NCBI GenBank assembly: GCA_002803225.1
Contig: NXFV01000391.1
Coordinates: 100,659-164,658 of the forward strand
Length of the DNA: 64,000 bases
Direction of reading: 5' to 3'
Source: Gamarada debralockiae
Lineage: Eukaryota; Ascomycota; Leotiomycetes; Helotiales; Hyphodiscaceae
Shown piece after piece: positions 37,201 to 48,723 of this stretch. The notes below the pieces were generated by a model. That model searched no databases. It was given only the letters and a program-made list of their open reading frames with translations, and had not been told where the DNA came from. Numbering within the stretch: the stretch's first letter is position 1; each line of letters starts with the position of its first letter. Both the position numbers and the translations under genes were made by a program.

Positions 37201-39852
37201 ATCCGACTCATTCACAAGAGATGCAACTGCAGACTCCACTGCCACAGGAGTGTGAACGTAGTCAGGGTTTGCACCCAGGCCTCGAACATTCTGACCAGCA
37301 GCAACACGATCTAATTCAGGGGCATCCATGCTGTCATCCGTGTAGTTCGTCATGTGCTTGTAATCAATTCTTGGGTCGGAGCTTCGATAGCTTTCTGCAT
37401 CAAGATCACGGTTCCGATCGTTCTCCCTGTGTTGCTCCTCCCAATACTCACCATCTTGGGTGAGTTCGGAATCGCGGAGTCCTCCATGACGGACTTCAGT
37501 AAAGTCATGGCGATTGTGAACATGGCCAGTAGAATCCAGTGATCTCATAGATCTCTCGGATTGTTTGTGTTGAGCTGACTTGCCCAGAGAAGAGTATGAG
37601 CCCGTGCTTTGAGTCAGTCTAGAATTTCGCTGCGGTAGCTCGTTGTCGCCTTCGGTGTACCCGGAAACACTCTGGATTGGGCTCAAGCCGCGCCTCTCAT
37701 GGCCGTACGGAACGTATCTCAAAGGCGGCGGTACTTCTTGGTGGTTTTGGTAGTAATCGTGCTCATCCTCCATCAGCTCAGGATCATCGTGGTGTTCATC
37801 TTGGTGGTGTAAAGCCGCCAATCCAGCTCCAGCTCCAGCACCAACCAGGCCAGCCGCTAACAAGTGACCATGTCCTCCGTTATGCTCTTCCTCCACATAC
37901 GAATCTTCATGTTCCTGCTCATGCTCATGCATGGGTACTTTTCGTCCATGCTCATCCAACTCATATTCTTGGCCACGGAGCTGCTGTTCACTACTCTGGC
38001 TGTGCAAACTCAAGTTTCCACGTGAGTAGTTTGAATGATGAGTCCCCAAACCCTGCTGCAGAGCAATCGGCGTCCTCGTTGGGGTCCGTGATGAGGGGGA
38101 AACGAATCCTCGGGGAACCTCTCGAATTGGTGTCACCATATGCTCCTGGCTAGCTGAGTGCGGTCTCTCAGTCTCGGCAGATAATATCGAGCTTCGAGTC
38201 AATTCAGAAGGATTAATATCGCTCATAAGTGGCATTGGGGGAGTAGCCTCATGTTCACGTTCCTCGTAACTCTCAGCTAAGCTGTCACTCCGGCTCCGGC
38301 TCTTCGTTCTTCGACGTCGGCGTTCTTTCTTCTCATCAAGGGAATCCTGGGATCGATGCTTATGGAGAGCTGCAGCTGTCACGGCGCCTAGCCCAACACC
38401 AACGGCTGCTTCTTCAAGCCTGCGACGCCTGTCGCTGCTGCCCTTCTTTTGCAGCACTCCATCTTGAACCACAGTATCTTCTGACGTTTCTCGCTCAAAG
38501 TGACTTCGTGGAGAATCCTCAAGCTTGACTCGATCAAGGTTCTTGTCCTTGCGACCCTTCACCGTATTTCCAGAGATGACTTCTTCATCATTCAACGTTA
38601 CTTTGGGTTTGGTTGAGACATCCGTGCTGCTTTCTCGGTCTGACTGTCGTCTCGCGCTCGACGATTCTTCTCTCGAGTCCCTCGATAAAGCGCTTGTAGT
38701 GCTGAATGAGCCTCTTCTGTCCCTATCGCGGTGGGCATGTTTGCTCTGTTCTCTCTTCAAAGCTGTCAATTCGGGAAGAATAAGTCGACGAATAGCATCC
38801 TCCACAGTCTCGAGTAATTTGGGGTTGTTGATTGAAGATTTCGATGTTCCGGACCGGAAAGAATATTGATCCCCGGATTTCTTGCTCAACTGCGAATTGA
38901 GAAGACTAGGATCTGTGCCTGATATCATAGACTCGTCATGATGACTTCGGCTCGATCTTCGTCTTGGGGATTTGACACCTTCCGCATGTTGTTCAGCGCT
39001 CACGCTTCGACTCCTGCTCCTGTGTTTGCGTCGACGCTCTGATTTCTCGCCTCGAACCTTCTCCACTGCCTTTTGTGCTACAATTCGTTCTCGGCTGAGA
39101 CTCCGGCTTCGTCTGCGGGAGGGAGTTTGTAGTTTGTCTGCCACAGCACCGGCGGCTAGGCCAGCCACTGCGCCAGTTGCCAACGCTTCTCCTCTTGACA
39201 AACTCCGGCTGCGCTTTCTCTCTGGGGATCGTGTCTTACCGTCAAGAAAGCTATCGGCAGGCATCGAGGAGATATCGGAGGCATTTTGTTGTACATATTT
39301 TGAGTTGCTTTCGGTTGTAGGAATCAGCGGGCTTCCGTGACGTCTGGGCATGATTTCGACCTCGATTGGACCCCCTCCACGAGATGTAACATTCGATTCT
39401 TCGGTAGCTGATCGATATGAGCCTACGCTGTGATCATCGCCTTCGCCTTCAGCTGATTTGTCTCCAACGACGTTTGGTGATAGTTGTATCCGTTTCGTAT
39501 AGGATGGCTTGCGGGCGCCTTTTCGTTCCGTGATTTGAATGTGGTCGTTTGCTGATCGACTCCTGCTGCTCTTCGAAGACGGTGTAACCTTCACTCTGAC
39601 AGAAGGTCTTCGAGATTCGGCTTGACTACCTTTTCCACCCTCGAAATACTCGATCAACAGCGATGTCTGACTTTTGTTCGAGGTTACGCCTTTATCTCGC
39701 TTCTTCGTAGAGATTGTAACTGGGCTGCCGTCCGAAGGTAGGGAATATGTCGTCTTCTCTGTGACCCTCGACTCCACCTCGGTTCCTCCAGTATTGCTGT
39801 CGGTTTCTGTTGGCGCAGGAAGAGGAGGAGCTTTTCGAGAATCGACACCCAT
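34220..39852 (-). CDS. Giant disordered Ser/Arg-rich protein
   Basis: Exons (minus) 39852-35941 and 35893-34220 give 1861 residues; the intron is GTAAGT..CTAAC..TTCAG. I recall similar long proteins in other filamentous ascomycetes but no proven function. The first ~500 residues are rich in SR/RS dipeptides (RKRSRSLSRG, SRRRSRSLSRE, HRSRSRSVS). Five short Gly/Ala-rich hydrophobic segments are spread through the charged chain: EALATGAVAGLAAGAV, AAVGVGLGAVTAAAL, LLAAGLVGAGAGAGLAAL, AGLAAAAAVLAN and ALVGAAVGAGGAAAVAG. Two copies of a motif E/DY-[ED][LI]DE-GRKV occur. The start of exon 2 is the most conserved-looking part (LTVRDAQRSARDTEILVTLV, EDMKRLLADTEDVIITEVQ) and is followed by KRRNVFRRALKGLSMRS. 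It may be a structural scaffold; membrane or septal roles are conceivable but not shown. Confidence 0.8.
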
Positions 39853-42281
39853 TCTGGCAGTCAAAGGTCAGATCTGGGTTTCCTTAGGGCTGCATCAGCG
39901 GTTGGTATCGACGCAGGTGAGATTGACAGAATTCTGAGGAGGCTGGTAAGATCTCGATTGGTGAAGCCCGACTTGCTAGGATCAGCCAGCTGAGGCTTCC
40001 GTGTTTGTCGCCGTACAGCCTACGAGAACCAGAAAAGCAATTGATGATTCGGAATAAAAAGCATCGAGGGTTATCAATCAGCCAAATCGATAGATTCGAT
40101 AAGGTATGCCGTGTGTCGAGGTTGAATATGAACGATACCAGATGTTCTGTTATGGTGCAGGGAAGTCGGTGCGTTGGCTGATGTTGATTTGTCGTGGGCA
40201 ACGAATCAGCGATGCCGCTTAAGGCATTTTATTTTTGAAGCTCGGGCGCAATAAAAGATCCGTTGGAGACCAACTTCATGTGCCGATCGGTACCGTATGA
40301 CACTTCACTTTCTGACCTGATACTCGAGCAAACGGCCAGTGACCTTCAAAATAAAACAAAGTTCAATTGTTTCAACCGTCTGACATGCTTCATATTTCCT
40401 ATGTAGAGTCCCCTCCCATGATCCGACGACCGTCTGTTGTGGCAGTGTTTTATTCGCCTCTTTTCTCAACCCTTCAAACCAATGAGCTCATCAGGGCTTC
40501 GTCCTCGACGCCGGTCTGGTGGTGAAGTGCAGTAGAATGCAGCACTCCTGCAGGTTGCATGAGCCCGGTCTGGATCACAAACTCGGGTATTCGCCTCATC
40601 AAACTCGAGGAGAGCACGAGAATTTCCAACATATGAGACCATCATATCATCTTCCCAGAGGTTTTGTTCTGGACGAGTTGGAGAGGATCTCCGTTTGAAA
40701 GGGTCGGTGGGTTTGATCTCGAGGCTACTGATAAAACAGGGGGTGTGTTGGGGCACCAAACTCAGAAAAGATTGGTGGATAAGCGCCGAGACCAGGCGAG
40801 AGGGGTCCCCGTTGCTAAGGAAACAGGGCTTTTATCAAATTTATCGTGAGGTCATTTTCATCTAAAGGAGACTCATCGCTTGATCAATTAAAGCGCGGTC
40901 GAAGCCTGACATGAGAGATTGAGTGAGGTCCAGAAGTACGAGAGGCTCTCATTCATTGATTGCAGCCATCACTTTCATAAAATGCCTATCCACATTCCAT
41001 AAAACCCAAAACAAGCACTTGGCTATTGACTTTATTTCAACCTTTCTTGAATCTTTGTTCTCATGTCAATCATTGCCGTGGTATCGATGATGCCGTGTTT
41101 TCTGATTCATTTGAGTTCTCGTGGACTTCCTACTTCTGCGTGCAGCTGCTGAGAGAGCAGTTGGGTCATTAAAGTTTCCAAGAGCTTCATGTGATAGCCA
41201 GCTCGTCACTTGACAGCCTCATACCTGCAAAACAGCTTGGATTTTAAAATTCCAGATGATTATGATGATGGTGGGGATGCTAAAGTTTCTTGCTGGAAAT
41301 TCTTCTTCCGCTTTTCGTCGAGTAGCTCTTTCCTTTTCAATGGAGCAGCTATATATATCGTGTCTATGGCCCCGCATAAATTTTACTACTGATAATCCAA
41401 GATACAAAGCCCAAAGCAAATTCGAAGAGTCCAGAGGAATTCAGCAATAGGGACTAGAGGCATACACTCACCTCGCACTCCCGCCTTCAAGTGCAAATTG
41501 CATGAATACCTAAGAGTACTTTTACTCCAATGAGAAACAAGTAGTATTTGATAACCGTTTTGAAAGTATTTAAATGAAGAGGATCTGAACCGGGTTGTCG
41601 CTTGGTACCATTTGAGGACAAGACATGAGGCTCCTGGCTCACCAAAATCGCCGCATATGGCTTCGCCGTTGAGTCATGTCCCCGATGAGAGCCTTAGACA
41701 GGGATGTTCTCTTGTTCAATCACAATGCTTCAAACCTCTACCATGGTTGAAGGCAGTTTAGGCAGCAGCCAGCTTTCAATCCTTTCATTGCTGTGATGCA
41801 ATTTTGGTAAGTCTCGGTTATTACAGCAGAACAGCAGAACAGCAGAACAGCCGCATCCGTCAGGGAGGAATGGATCAGTGGAGACTTCTGATTCTCTCGG
41901 AAAGACAGACTGACGAGAAATGGTTGCTGGAAACCCGTCCATTTTAGTATGCACGCACCCAGAGCAGACAGAAGAGCTCACGGCGTAAAAGGCACAGATG
42001 ATTGCAGACTCAAAATTCCATTATTCGTAGCCGTATATTGCTTGACCACCATAATCTCATCAAACCGATTGCCTTCATGATCCATCCGGGTATTTGTGCG
42101 TTATAGAAAATGCCCAAAAAAAAACTTTTCCTATCCCCAACTCCGTCGAGGTTCTAATGCTCCAAAGTCTCAAATTTCCTCTCCCCTCATCTGCCGCTCT
42201 TTCTTTATTCTAATGGTCTGACGACATCATAATCCTTTCCTTCAGTCAGCAATCATTCTTGGAGTAGGAGAGTAGTGGTAC
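39853..42281. other. Intergenic 2.4 kb
   Basis: Upstream space of the giant-protein gene plus the 3' flank of the IFRD gene. It contains a short AGAACAGC-type tandem repeat near 41825-41850 and scattered short open frames (one of 97 codons at 40759-40466 without an ATG at its start). No gene is supported. Confidence 0.5.
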
Positions 42282-43685
42282 TTACGGAAGACTGTCAAAA
42301 ACAACCTCATTATTCTCATAATGCACAACAAACCCACCACCAAGAACTCTTCTAAGTGCCTGAAGTCTATGCAGCTTCCACCATTTATCTATCTTCATGC
42401 TTCCATGCTTATGAATGCGAACCACCATTCTAGAGCCATATCTCTTTCCGGTCTCCTGATCGATAGCTTTCTGATATCGAGGGCCTCGTGATGGGTGCTC
42501 GACCGTGTTGAGAATATCAGCAAAATTGACGTGTAATGCCTTACGATCTTTCTTGGCGATTCGTCGTGAGGACTCCTTGGCGAGTTGAGAGAGTGTGTGC
42601 TCGAGTTGATTCTTTTGTCGATAGACCTCGTAACGCTTGACCATACTCGAATCGATAGCGTATCCGTCTTCGTCTTCCTCGTCGCTTGCAGGTCCATCGT
42701 CAGCTTCCCTTGCGGTGTAGCTCTTCTCGTAGAGCAAAGCAATGTTCTCCCCAGCAGCAACTTGAACAGAAGTATCGCTACTTTCCAGCTGCTCAACAAA
42801 TGCGTCCATTGCCACTTCGGTCTTGTCCTCCATGTCGTCTATCGATGTAGCCAGGAAACCCCATTCTTCACATGCTGCTGCAACTACTTCGGCGCTGTCT
42901 TCTGCTCCAATGGAACTGCCGTCAGATTCGATTATTTCGAGGAGCTCGTCCATTATCTCTTCGATTTCGGAGTCTGATGCTCCACCGTAAACTGCTGCTG
43001 CGCCGAGAGTGTGGATGGCTACGGCTTTTACGCTTTGGTATTCGGAGTCGGTGTATGTGTTCTTTAGAGGTTGGCGAATGGTGTCGTAGATGTGTTCTGA
43101 GGGGCAAGTAATCATCGTGAGAGCAATAGCTGTCCTCGTGTTAGCTCAGGTACATGGATCGGACTTCAAGATCTACTGACCCCGTAAAGCAAGAGATGTC
43201 TCTTTCTCGCTGCTCTCCGCCTTGATACTCTTCAGAAACGCAGGATAAAGCTCCGAAGTCTTGTGTTCGATTTCCTCGAGAGCATATCGACTCATCAGAA
43301 TATGGATATATATCGCCAACGTTGCCTCTCTTCCCTGATTACTGCTTCTCTTCCTGTCTATAATCTCCTCCATTCGGTCTCCCAAATCTTGTTTCCATGC
43401 TTCTGTGGCGTCTTCAGGCGCGTCTGCTGAAAGCATGTCATCAATAGAGTTGATACTAAGAGCGCGTCAGTAAAATTCCTTCTTTGTGACCGCGCATTGA
43501 ACGAACCTCCAATTTGTGCTGTCGCTCAGATTTCCCTCTCCTTCATCGTCAGACGCATTTCGGGACGGATTTCGTGAATTTGCCCGAGAGTGAGTTCTGG
43601 AGGTCTGAAGTGAAGTCGTCTTTGATCTGGCCTTCTTCGACACAGTCTTTCCGCTCTCAAGAGCCTGTCTCCTTAAGTCGTGCAT
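42282..43685 (-). CDS. IFRD-family (interferon-related developmental regulator) protein
   Basis: Exons (minus) 43685-43507, 43455-43181 and 43129-42282 give 433 residues. The N-terminus is basic and disordered (MHDLRRQALESGK.., Ser/Arg-rich). An IFRD armadillo-like region follows: INSIDDMLSADAPEDATEAW, REATLAIYIHILMSRYALEE, SLALRAIALTMITCPSEHIY, VKAVAIHTLGAAAVYGGA and VAAACEEWGFLATSI. The C-terminal IFRD_C segment is LHVNFADILNTVEHPSRGPR, RMVVRIHKHGSMKIDKWW and LRRVLGGGFVVHYENN. Animal IFRD1/2 act in transcription and in silencing ribosomes; the fungal role is not known. The stop TAA overlaps a GTAAGT, so a tiny extra 3' exon cannot be excluded. It is divergent from the FHA gene. Confidence 0.88.
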
Positions 43686-44624
43686 GATGGCGACCTTGAC
43701 TCGAATGCAACTGATGCAAAGAGTAGGTGGAAAGTGTCCTGAAGACTCGAGGTGGTGCGGGGTACTTCGTTGATGTGATTCCGTAAGTTAATCTTGAAGT
43801 GAATTTATGGATTGGTGAATGCTATTGTAAAGCTCTGTCGTAAGGTACTTGGGGTATTATTCGTATTAATTCCTCCATGTGTTAAATAAACCTCATAAAC
43901 AAATGTGGATAGACGAGAGAGGCAAAATAGGATCGTCGGTGAGAAGTGCTGGTACTTGTGATGATCACGGAATGATCACCTTCTGTGGAGAAAACCTGCC
44001 TTGAAATGGACCGCCGCGGCTAAGTGGGACGGTGTGAAGCCTAAATATCCCGAGTAAATTCAATAAAATACTACGTCTAACTTCAATTTAAAGATCGAGT
44101 AAATAGAGCTATCTACATATTACATATCTTGAGCGTCCTTTTCAGGTAAAATAAAATCAATTCTCAAGCCTATTTCGTTATTCGTGAGTCATTTAAGAAG
44201 GTAGGTACGCTGGCGGGTTGCCTGAGCTCTCCGGATTTCCACTATCTAGCGCGCTCAGCTTATCACAATCAGCTGAGCCTAACCACACTCGGCCATTAGG
44301 CAACCCCACCTCGAGGAGCCTTCGAGCCCTCCTCTCTTACCATTCACTTCTGCATTCCCATCGACAAACGACTACGACAGTCAACGCATCTTGCTTTGTA
44401 CGGGTTTGCAAGGAGTGTCTCGAGATTCGTCCATATCGAAAGTCACCTTTGCTACTCAAACTAAGCAAGAGCTCGAGCCCTGAAACGTCGACCTCGACTA
44501 TCGTCATCGTACCAAACCGAGCCAAACCACAACCCCATTTAAACGATCCAGCAATCATCTTCCTTCGTCAAACTCGGATATACTACACTCTCGCCATCAA
44601 GTCAGCACAGCAACAGCCATCGAA
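43686..44624. promoter_or_regulatory. Bidirectional promoter, IFRD gene / FHA gene
   Basis: These 939 bp lie between divergent start codons. The right part (about 44220-44620) is C-rich and probably the FHA 5' UTR. An open frame across it (44218-45027) overlaps FHA exon 2 in the wrong frame and is not a gene. Confidence 0.4.
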
Positions 44625-47339
44625 ATGGCCACTCAAGGTATGTCAAGTCTTGTCTCACCCCTACCCCGCAAGGCTGTCACTGCCAATGATGAGGATGACG
44701 GCAAGGTCGCTCTCAGTGCCAGCATCAGCTCGGAGACATGGGAAATTATCAAGTGGAAGTCTCCATGGCCCACTGCAGCTTTCCCAGCTTTATCTCTTCC
44801 TATTCCTTCTTCCTCATCGTTTTCCCGAGGCTCTAAGCCTTATCGAACCACTTGCTCAAGTACTGACCGTATTCAGCCAAAATCACCTTCACAGCTCTCA
44901 ACGGAGAGGTCCGTCTTTCGGAACGAACCCTTACCCTCCACCCACATCTGCGCACCATGCAGATTGGCAGAGCATCCAAAACTCCAAGCAAGGGATTGCA
45001 GGCTGCGGTGGACAATGCTTGGTTTGATAGCCCGGTGATGTCCCGCAATCATGCGGAGATATCGCTGGATGCTGAGAATAGCGTAAGACACTGTATATTA
45101 CTTTGGAAGACTTTCTCTAACTGTGCTCTAGGCTATCACTATCCAAGATATTGGTTCGATGCACGGTACATTCGTCAACTCCTCCCAACTCCGACGACTC
45201 GAACCACGTAGATTGAGCAATGGCGATCTTGTGGTATTTGGAGCTGAAGTTAAACGCAATCTTGATACCTTCCCGGCTTGTGCTTTTAAGGTCAACTACG
45301 AGTTCCTCCCGTTCAAGTACGTACAAGACCAACCAATACCGGTACCTCAACTTTACTCCAACCCAAGACTAACTCCGCATACTAGGGCAAACATCTCGTA
45401 CGCCTTTCCTGAATCCGACGACGAAGATTATGAGATCAGCGATGATGACATAGAGGAAAACGAGGGGCCTTCCAGCGAAGACGGTGTCTCCATCGAGAGC
45501 CCGCCACACAAAGTTTCTCAAGCCATCCAAGCGATTGACTTAACAAGAGACGACTCACCCGCAACCTCATCTGTCGCAGAAGTAGACCTCACTGGCGAGA
45601 GTCCTACAGAGAAGGATTTGATGAACGTAATGGCTGGCCGGCCAGCTGATATCGACCACCATGCTGACCCGGTAAGTATTGCCATATACGCTGGAAACCC
45701 GCCCATCCTTGTCAGCAGCGATGATGAAGATGTCCATTTCTCATCTGATTCGGATGACCAGTCTGACGAGGTCGAATATGGCGATGACGCTTCTTCCGGA
45801 GGTGATAGCATGGACGAGCAGGACTCGGAGAATGAAGATGGTAGCGATCATGAAATGGATATTGAAGAAGAGGCGATTCCCGAACCAAGAGACTTTCCAG
45901 ACAAGGAGCCTGAGAGCGCTTCTGGTCTCGCCAGCCATGGTGTCTACACATTCTTGGATCAGCCCATCCCTGAGTCCAACGTCCGAACCATCATTGACGC
46001 ATCGGAGAACATAGTAGAGGAGGAAGATCACGACGATGAAAGTGATTTCGGACTCTCAGATGCCGGTGCTGAAGGCATTCGAGCACTCTTCGACGAAGGA
46101 TTGGTTGGCAACGCTGGAGACCCTTATTTCGAAGAGGATATTGATGCAGAGAGTGATTCCGATAGTGTGATTGCTTGCGAAGCGCCGACCAAAGCTCCTA
46201 CGGTCGATGAGAAGCTCGAGACTCCAAAGCGTGTTACCTTTGCATGCCTTCCTTCAGAGCAACTACCAGAGATGACATCGGGTTATTCCCACTTCAACGC
46301 GTTCACGCGATCTTCTCAAACTGAGGATTCACCCAACCAAACAATCATGAACGCTAGGCAACCCAGCCCTTCTGACGCAGCAATGATGAAGACTGCCTCT
46401 CCATCAACCACTATTCTCAATGAGTCTGCAAATCCCGTCAGAGTACATCATTTGCCAAGCCAAGACTTCCAAAAGCTTACAGCCCAGTCGCTCGGCGATA
46501 AGACTGGAAAGCATGCCTTCTTCGCTGCCAGAGAGGACAACAGAGCCAAGATCTACGGTGCAGAGAATGATCGACCTGAAGGGAGATCCTCGCTTCAAAC
46601 TGCGAACACTGCTAGTATTGCCCTGGAGGAGAGGAGACAGTGCTCAATCATCGCTATGGAAAAATACCGAGAGAAAAAGCGACGGATGGAGGAAGATGCC
46701 AAGACAATGCTGTTAGAATCCGCAAAGTTTCTTCCTGTACCATCAGCTGCCACCAGAGCGGCCAACTTCAGTAAGTCGTCCAAAATGGAAGCATACGAAA
46801 CCATACTAACTGCATCAGCGATTCCACCCCTCGCAACCCTTCCTTATCTTGACGATCATACCCAGGCCCCAAAGGCAATCCGTACCCCCAGCCCAGAGCC
46901 CGATATGACAAGTGCTGTTACGTACAACGAAAGCAAAGCTTCGATGGCTTCCGCCGATAAGCATTCTTTCAACCCGTCTGGACGATCTGGTCTAAGCATC
47001 AACGATATTATTGAAGGCGCCGCAGGTGACCATGCTTCTAAGAGTCTCAAGCGAAAAGCAGACGGTATCTCCGAGGCAATCGAAAATGAGATCCGCGTGT
47101 GGGCAACATCCTCATCTGCGCTGGATAGTTTGGAAGAATCGACGGCTATGTCCACGTCAGCGTCGCAGGATGCAATTGGCGGAGAGCAATCCGAGATCGC
47201 CCCCACCCCCGTGGCCAATACTCCTGAGCAGCGCCCTGCAAAGAGACTGAGAAAGATTGTCGAAAGTGTTGGTTACGTTGCTCTAGGAGGCGCGACCCTA
47301 TTTGGAGCCCTGGTCCTCACAGCTCCGGACTTCTTGTAG
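44625..47339 (+). CDS. FHA-domain protein with SUMO-interaction-like motifs and hydrophobic tail
   Basis: Exons 44625-44637, 44877-45082, 45132-45316, 45386-46770 and 46819-47339 give 769 residues. Intron 1 (239 bp) runs from GTATGT to TACTGAC..TTCAG. The FHA phosphothreonine-binding domain (about 15-130) shows MQIGRASKTP, SPVMSRNHAEI, IQDIGSMHGTFVN and LSNGDLVVFGAEV. A long acidic disordered region carries hydrophobic-acidic motifs like SUMO-interaction motifs: AIDLTRDDSP, EVDLTGES and PPILVSSDDEDV. Basic patches (KSLKRKAD, RPAKRLRKI) precede a C-terminal hydrophobic stretch VGYVALGGATLFGALVLTA, a possible tail anchor. This could place a phosphopeptide reader on the ER or nuclear envelope, as with SLMAP/Far10-type FHA proteins, but overall similarity to those is not evident. 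Domain call firm, role inferred. Confidence 0.85.
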
Positions 47340-47406
47340 ACTGGAAAAACAAAGACTCAACAATTCAAACAAAATCATTCCTTTTCTTAATTTGATATTG
47401 GTCGAC

Positions 47407-47968
47407 ATGGCGATATGGCAGCAGAGATCGAGGTTTAGGACTGGATCGGCAGGAGTTTTCAACTTCAACGACAAAGATATTCTTGTCCAGGCTGGCATGT
47501 TTAGTCTTGCATTTGGCGTCATCGAGGAGGCGTTGGGCTTCTTTGTGCAACGGCCTTATTTGTGAGTTTCGGTGACTATAGGCTTTAATTGCAGGAATTC
47601 AATACTTTCATACCTTACAGTGCTGTATGCTGCAGACTCGTATGATCACCTAAAACAAAGAGCAACAAATCACAATCAGAACCCGAACAATGACTTCTCT
47701 AGATCGAAGAGAGCCGATTATGCTGCTATCAACTGCAAAACCTCCAATATCTCTTTTGGTATCCTTTCCATCTATCGGTAGGCTCTTTAGTGACCCCATG
47801 AAATCAATTGAGTGATTCAGCTTCGCTGGTAGCACCCTCGGTGCAGCTTTCGGGTTCTTCGAGATGAAGACCCGCCGGGTCTCACGGGTAGCTGCATTTG
47901 CTGTAGACGAGCAAGCCTCCAAACTTCCAATCATTTTCTCCCACATGGACCAATCGTCCCGTTTCTGA
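47407..47968 (+). CDS. Candidate small membrane protein, unknown family
   Basis: This begins 67 bp after the FHA stop. Three inferred exons (47407-47561, 47595-47777, 47821-47968) give 161 residues with matching phases: donors GTGAGT and GTAGGC, acceptors TTGCAG and ATTCAG. Introns are only 33 and 43 bp, so the first is suspiciously short. Hydrophobic stretches are ILVQAGMFSLAFGVIEEALGFF and NISFGILSIYRFAGSTLGAAFGFF; the second has a GxxxG-like pattern. The tail is basic then polar (EMKTRRVSRVAAF, ending HMDQSSRF). I know no relative. An opposite-strand open frame of 98 codons (47946-47650) overlaps and is the main alternative; it could also all be FHA 3' UTR. Confidence 0.4.
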
Positions 47969-48723
47969 TACTATCCCCGTTTACATTCGCTTCATTTATT
48001 CCATGCCATGATTGTATCACCCAATAAACATGTTCCCACTGTGGCAGCTGTGTGCGAAGAGAAAAGCCTGTTTGGGGTATTCACGAAGTACAGCCATCAG
48101 CCCCCAGAAGTTTACGGTGACGTGAGCGATCATATTTTCTGCTTAAACTTTCTTCTTTTCGACTAGATCAAGGGGTCTTCGCATATGCCACCGCAGTGAC
48201 GTGTGACGGCTCAAATTCCATAGATAACGCGGCAGCAGTGCGCATGATATGTCCTACCTTTAACAGAGAGCCTAGGGAAGCAGAGCGCAGAGAAGAGCTT
48301 CGGGGAACGTGTAGTGGAAGGAGGCTAGACCTAAGAAGTTTGCTAGACTCCCCAGAGGGAGCTAGGGTTGCTAGCCGGTGGATACTGTAGCTCAATTGTA
48401 ATACAAATACAAAACATTATAATTGTTGATAGGTCTAGAAGGTCTAGGAGGTACGGTGATATCTGGGGAAGTCCGAAGAGCTGGGGAAGTCCGAGGTCCT
48501 GAAGTCAAGCTGTAGATATTAGGGAAGGGTTGAACTCTGTACAAAAGGGTAGAGATTTTGAATTGAAGCTTTCGAAGCCTATTTTTGGACTCGCGCCATA
48601 TGCACCTCAGTATTAGGGTTCTCATAACAACAATAATATTAGCTATTACAAGTAACAAATTATGCTATTCTCCCTTATTAGGTTTAAACTCGCAAAGAAT
48701 AATATGATAAATCAATCAATTAT
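47969..48723. other. Border of the accessory island
   Basis: Includes the possible LINE relic (48178-48390) and an AT-rich stretch (48395-48720) with repeated GGTCTAG/GAAGTCCGA words. No gene is supported. It marks the change from compact housekeeping genes to the accessory island. Confidence 0.4.
48178..48390 (+). mobile_element. Possible relic of a LINE reverse-transcriptase C-terminus
   Basis: A plus-strand frame contains CPTFNREPREAERREELRG and LDLRSLLDSPEGARVASRW. This resembles, from memory, the C-terminal end of fungal Tad-like non-LTR ORF2 proteins (a Cys/His region, then a short LDLRSLL-type tail). An A-rich stretch follows. It is too short for certainty and has no intact upstream part. 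Confidence 0.3.

Noticed and set aside
40466..40759. 97-codon minus-strand open frame
   Set aside because: It does not begin with ATG and shows no recognisable domain.
44218..45027. 269-codon open frame over the FHA 5' region
   Set aside because: It overlaps FHA exon 2 in a different frame and begins in the C-rich leader; the FHA-domain frame is clearly the real one.
45672..45718. Possible intron in the FHA gene (GTAAGT..CAGCAG)
   Set aside because: Its 47-bp length would break the frame with an immediate stop; the region codes the PPILVSSDDED motif instead.
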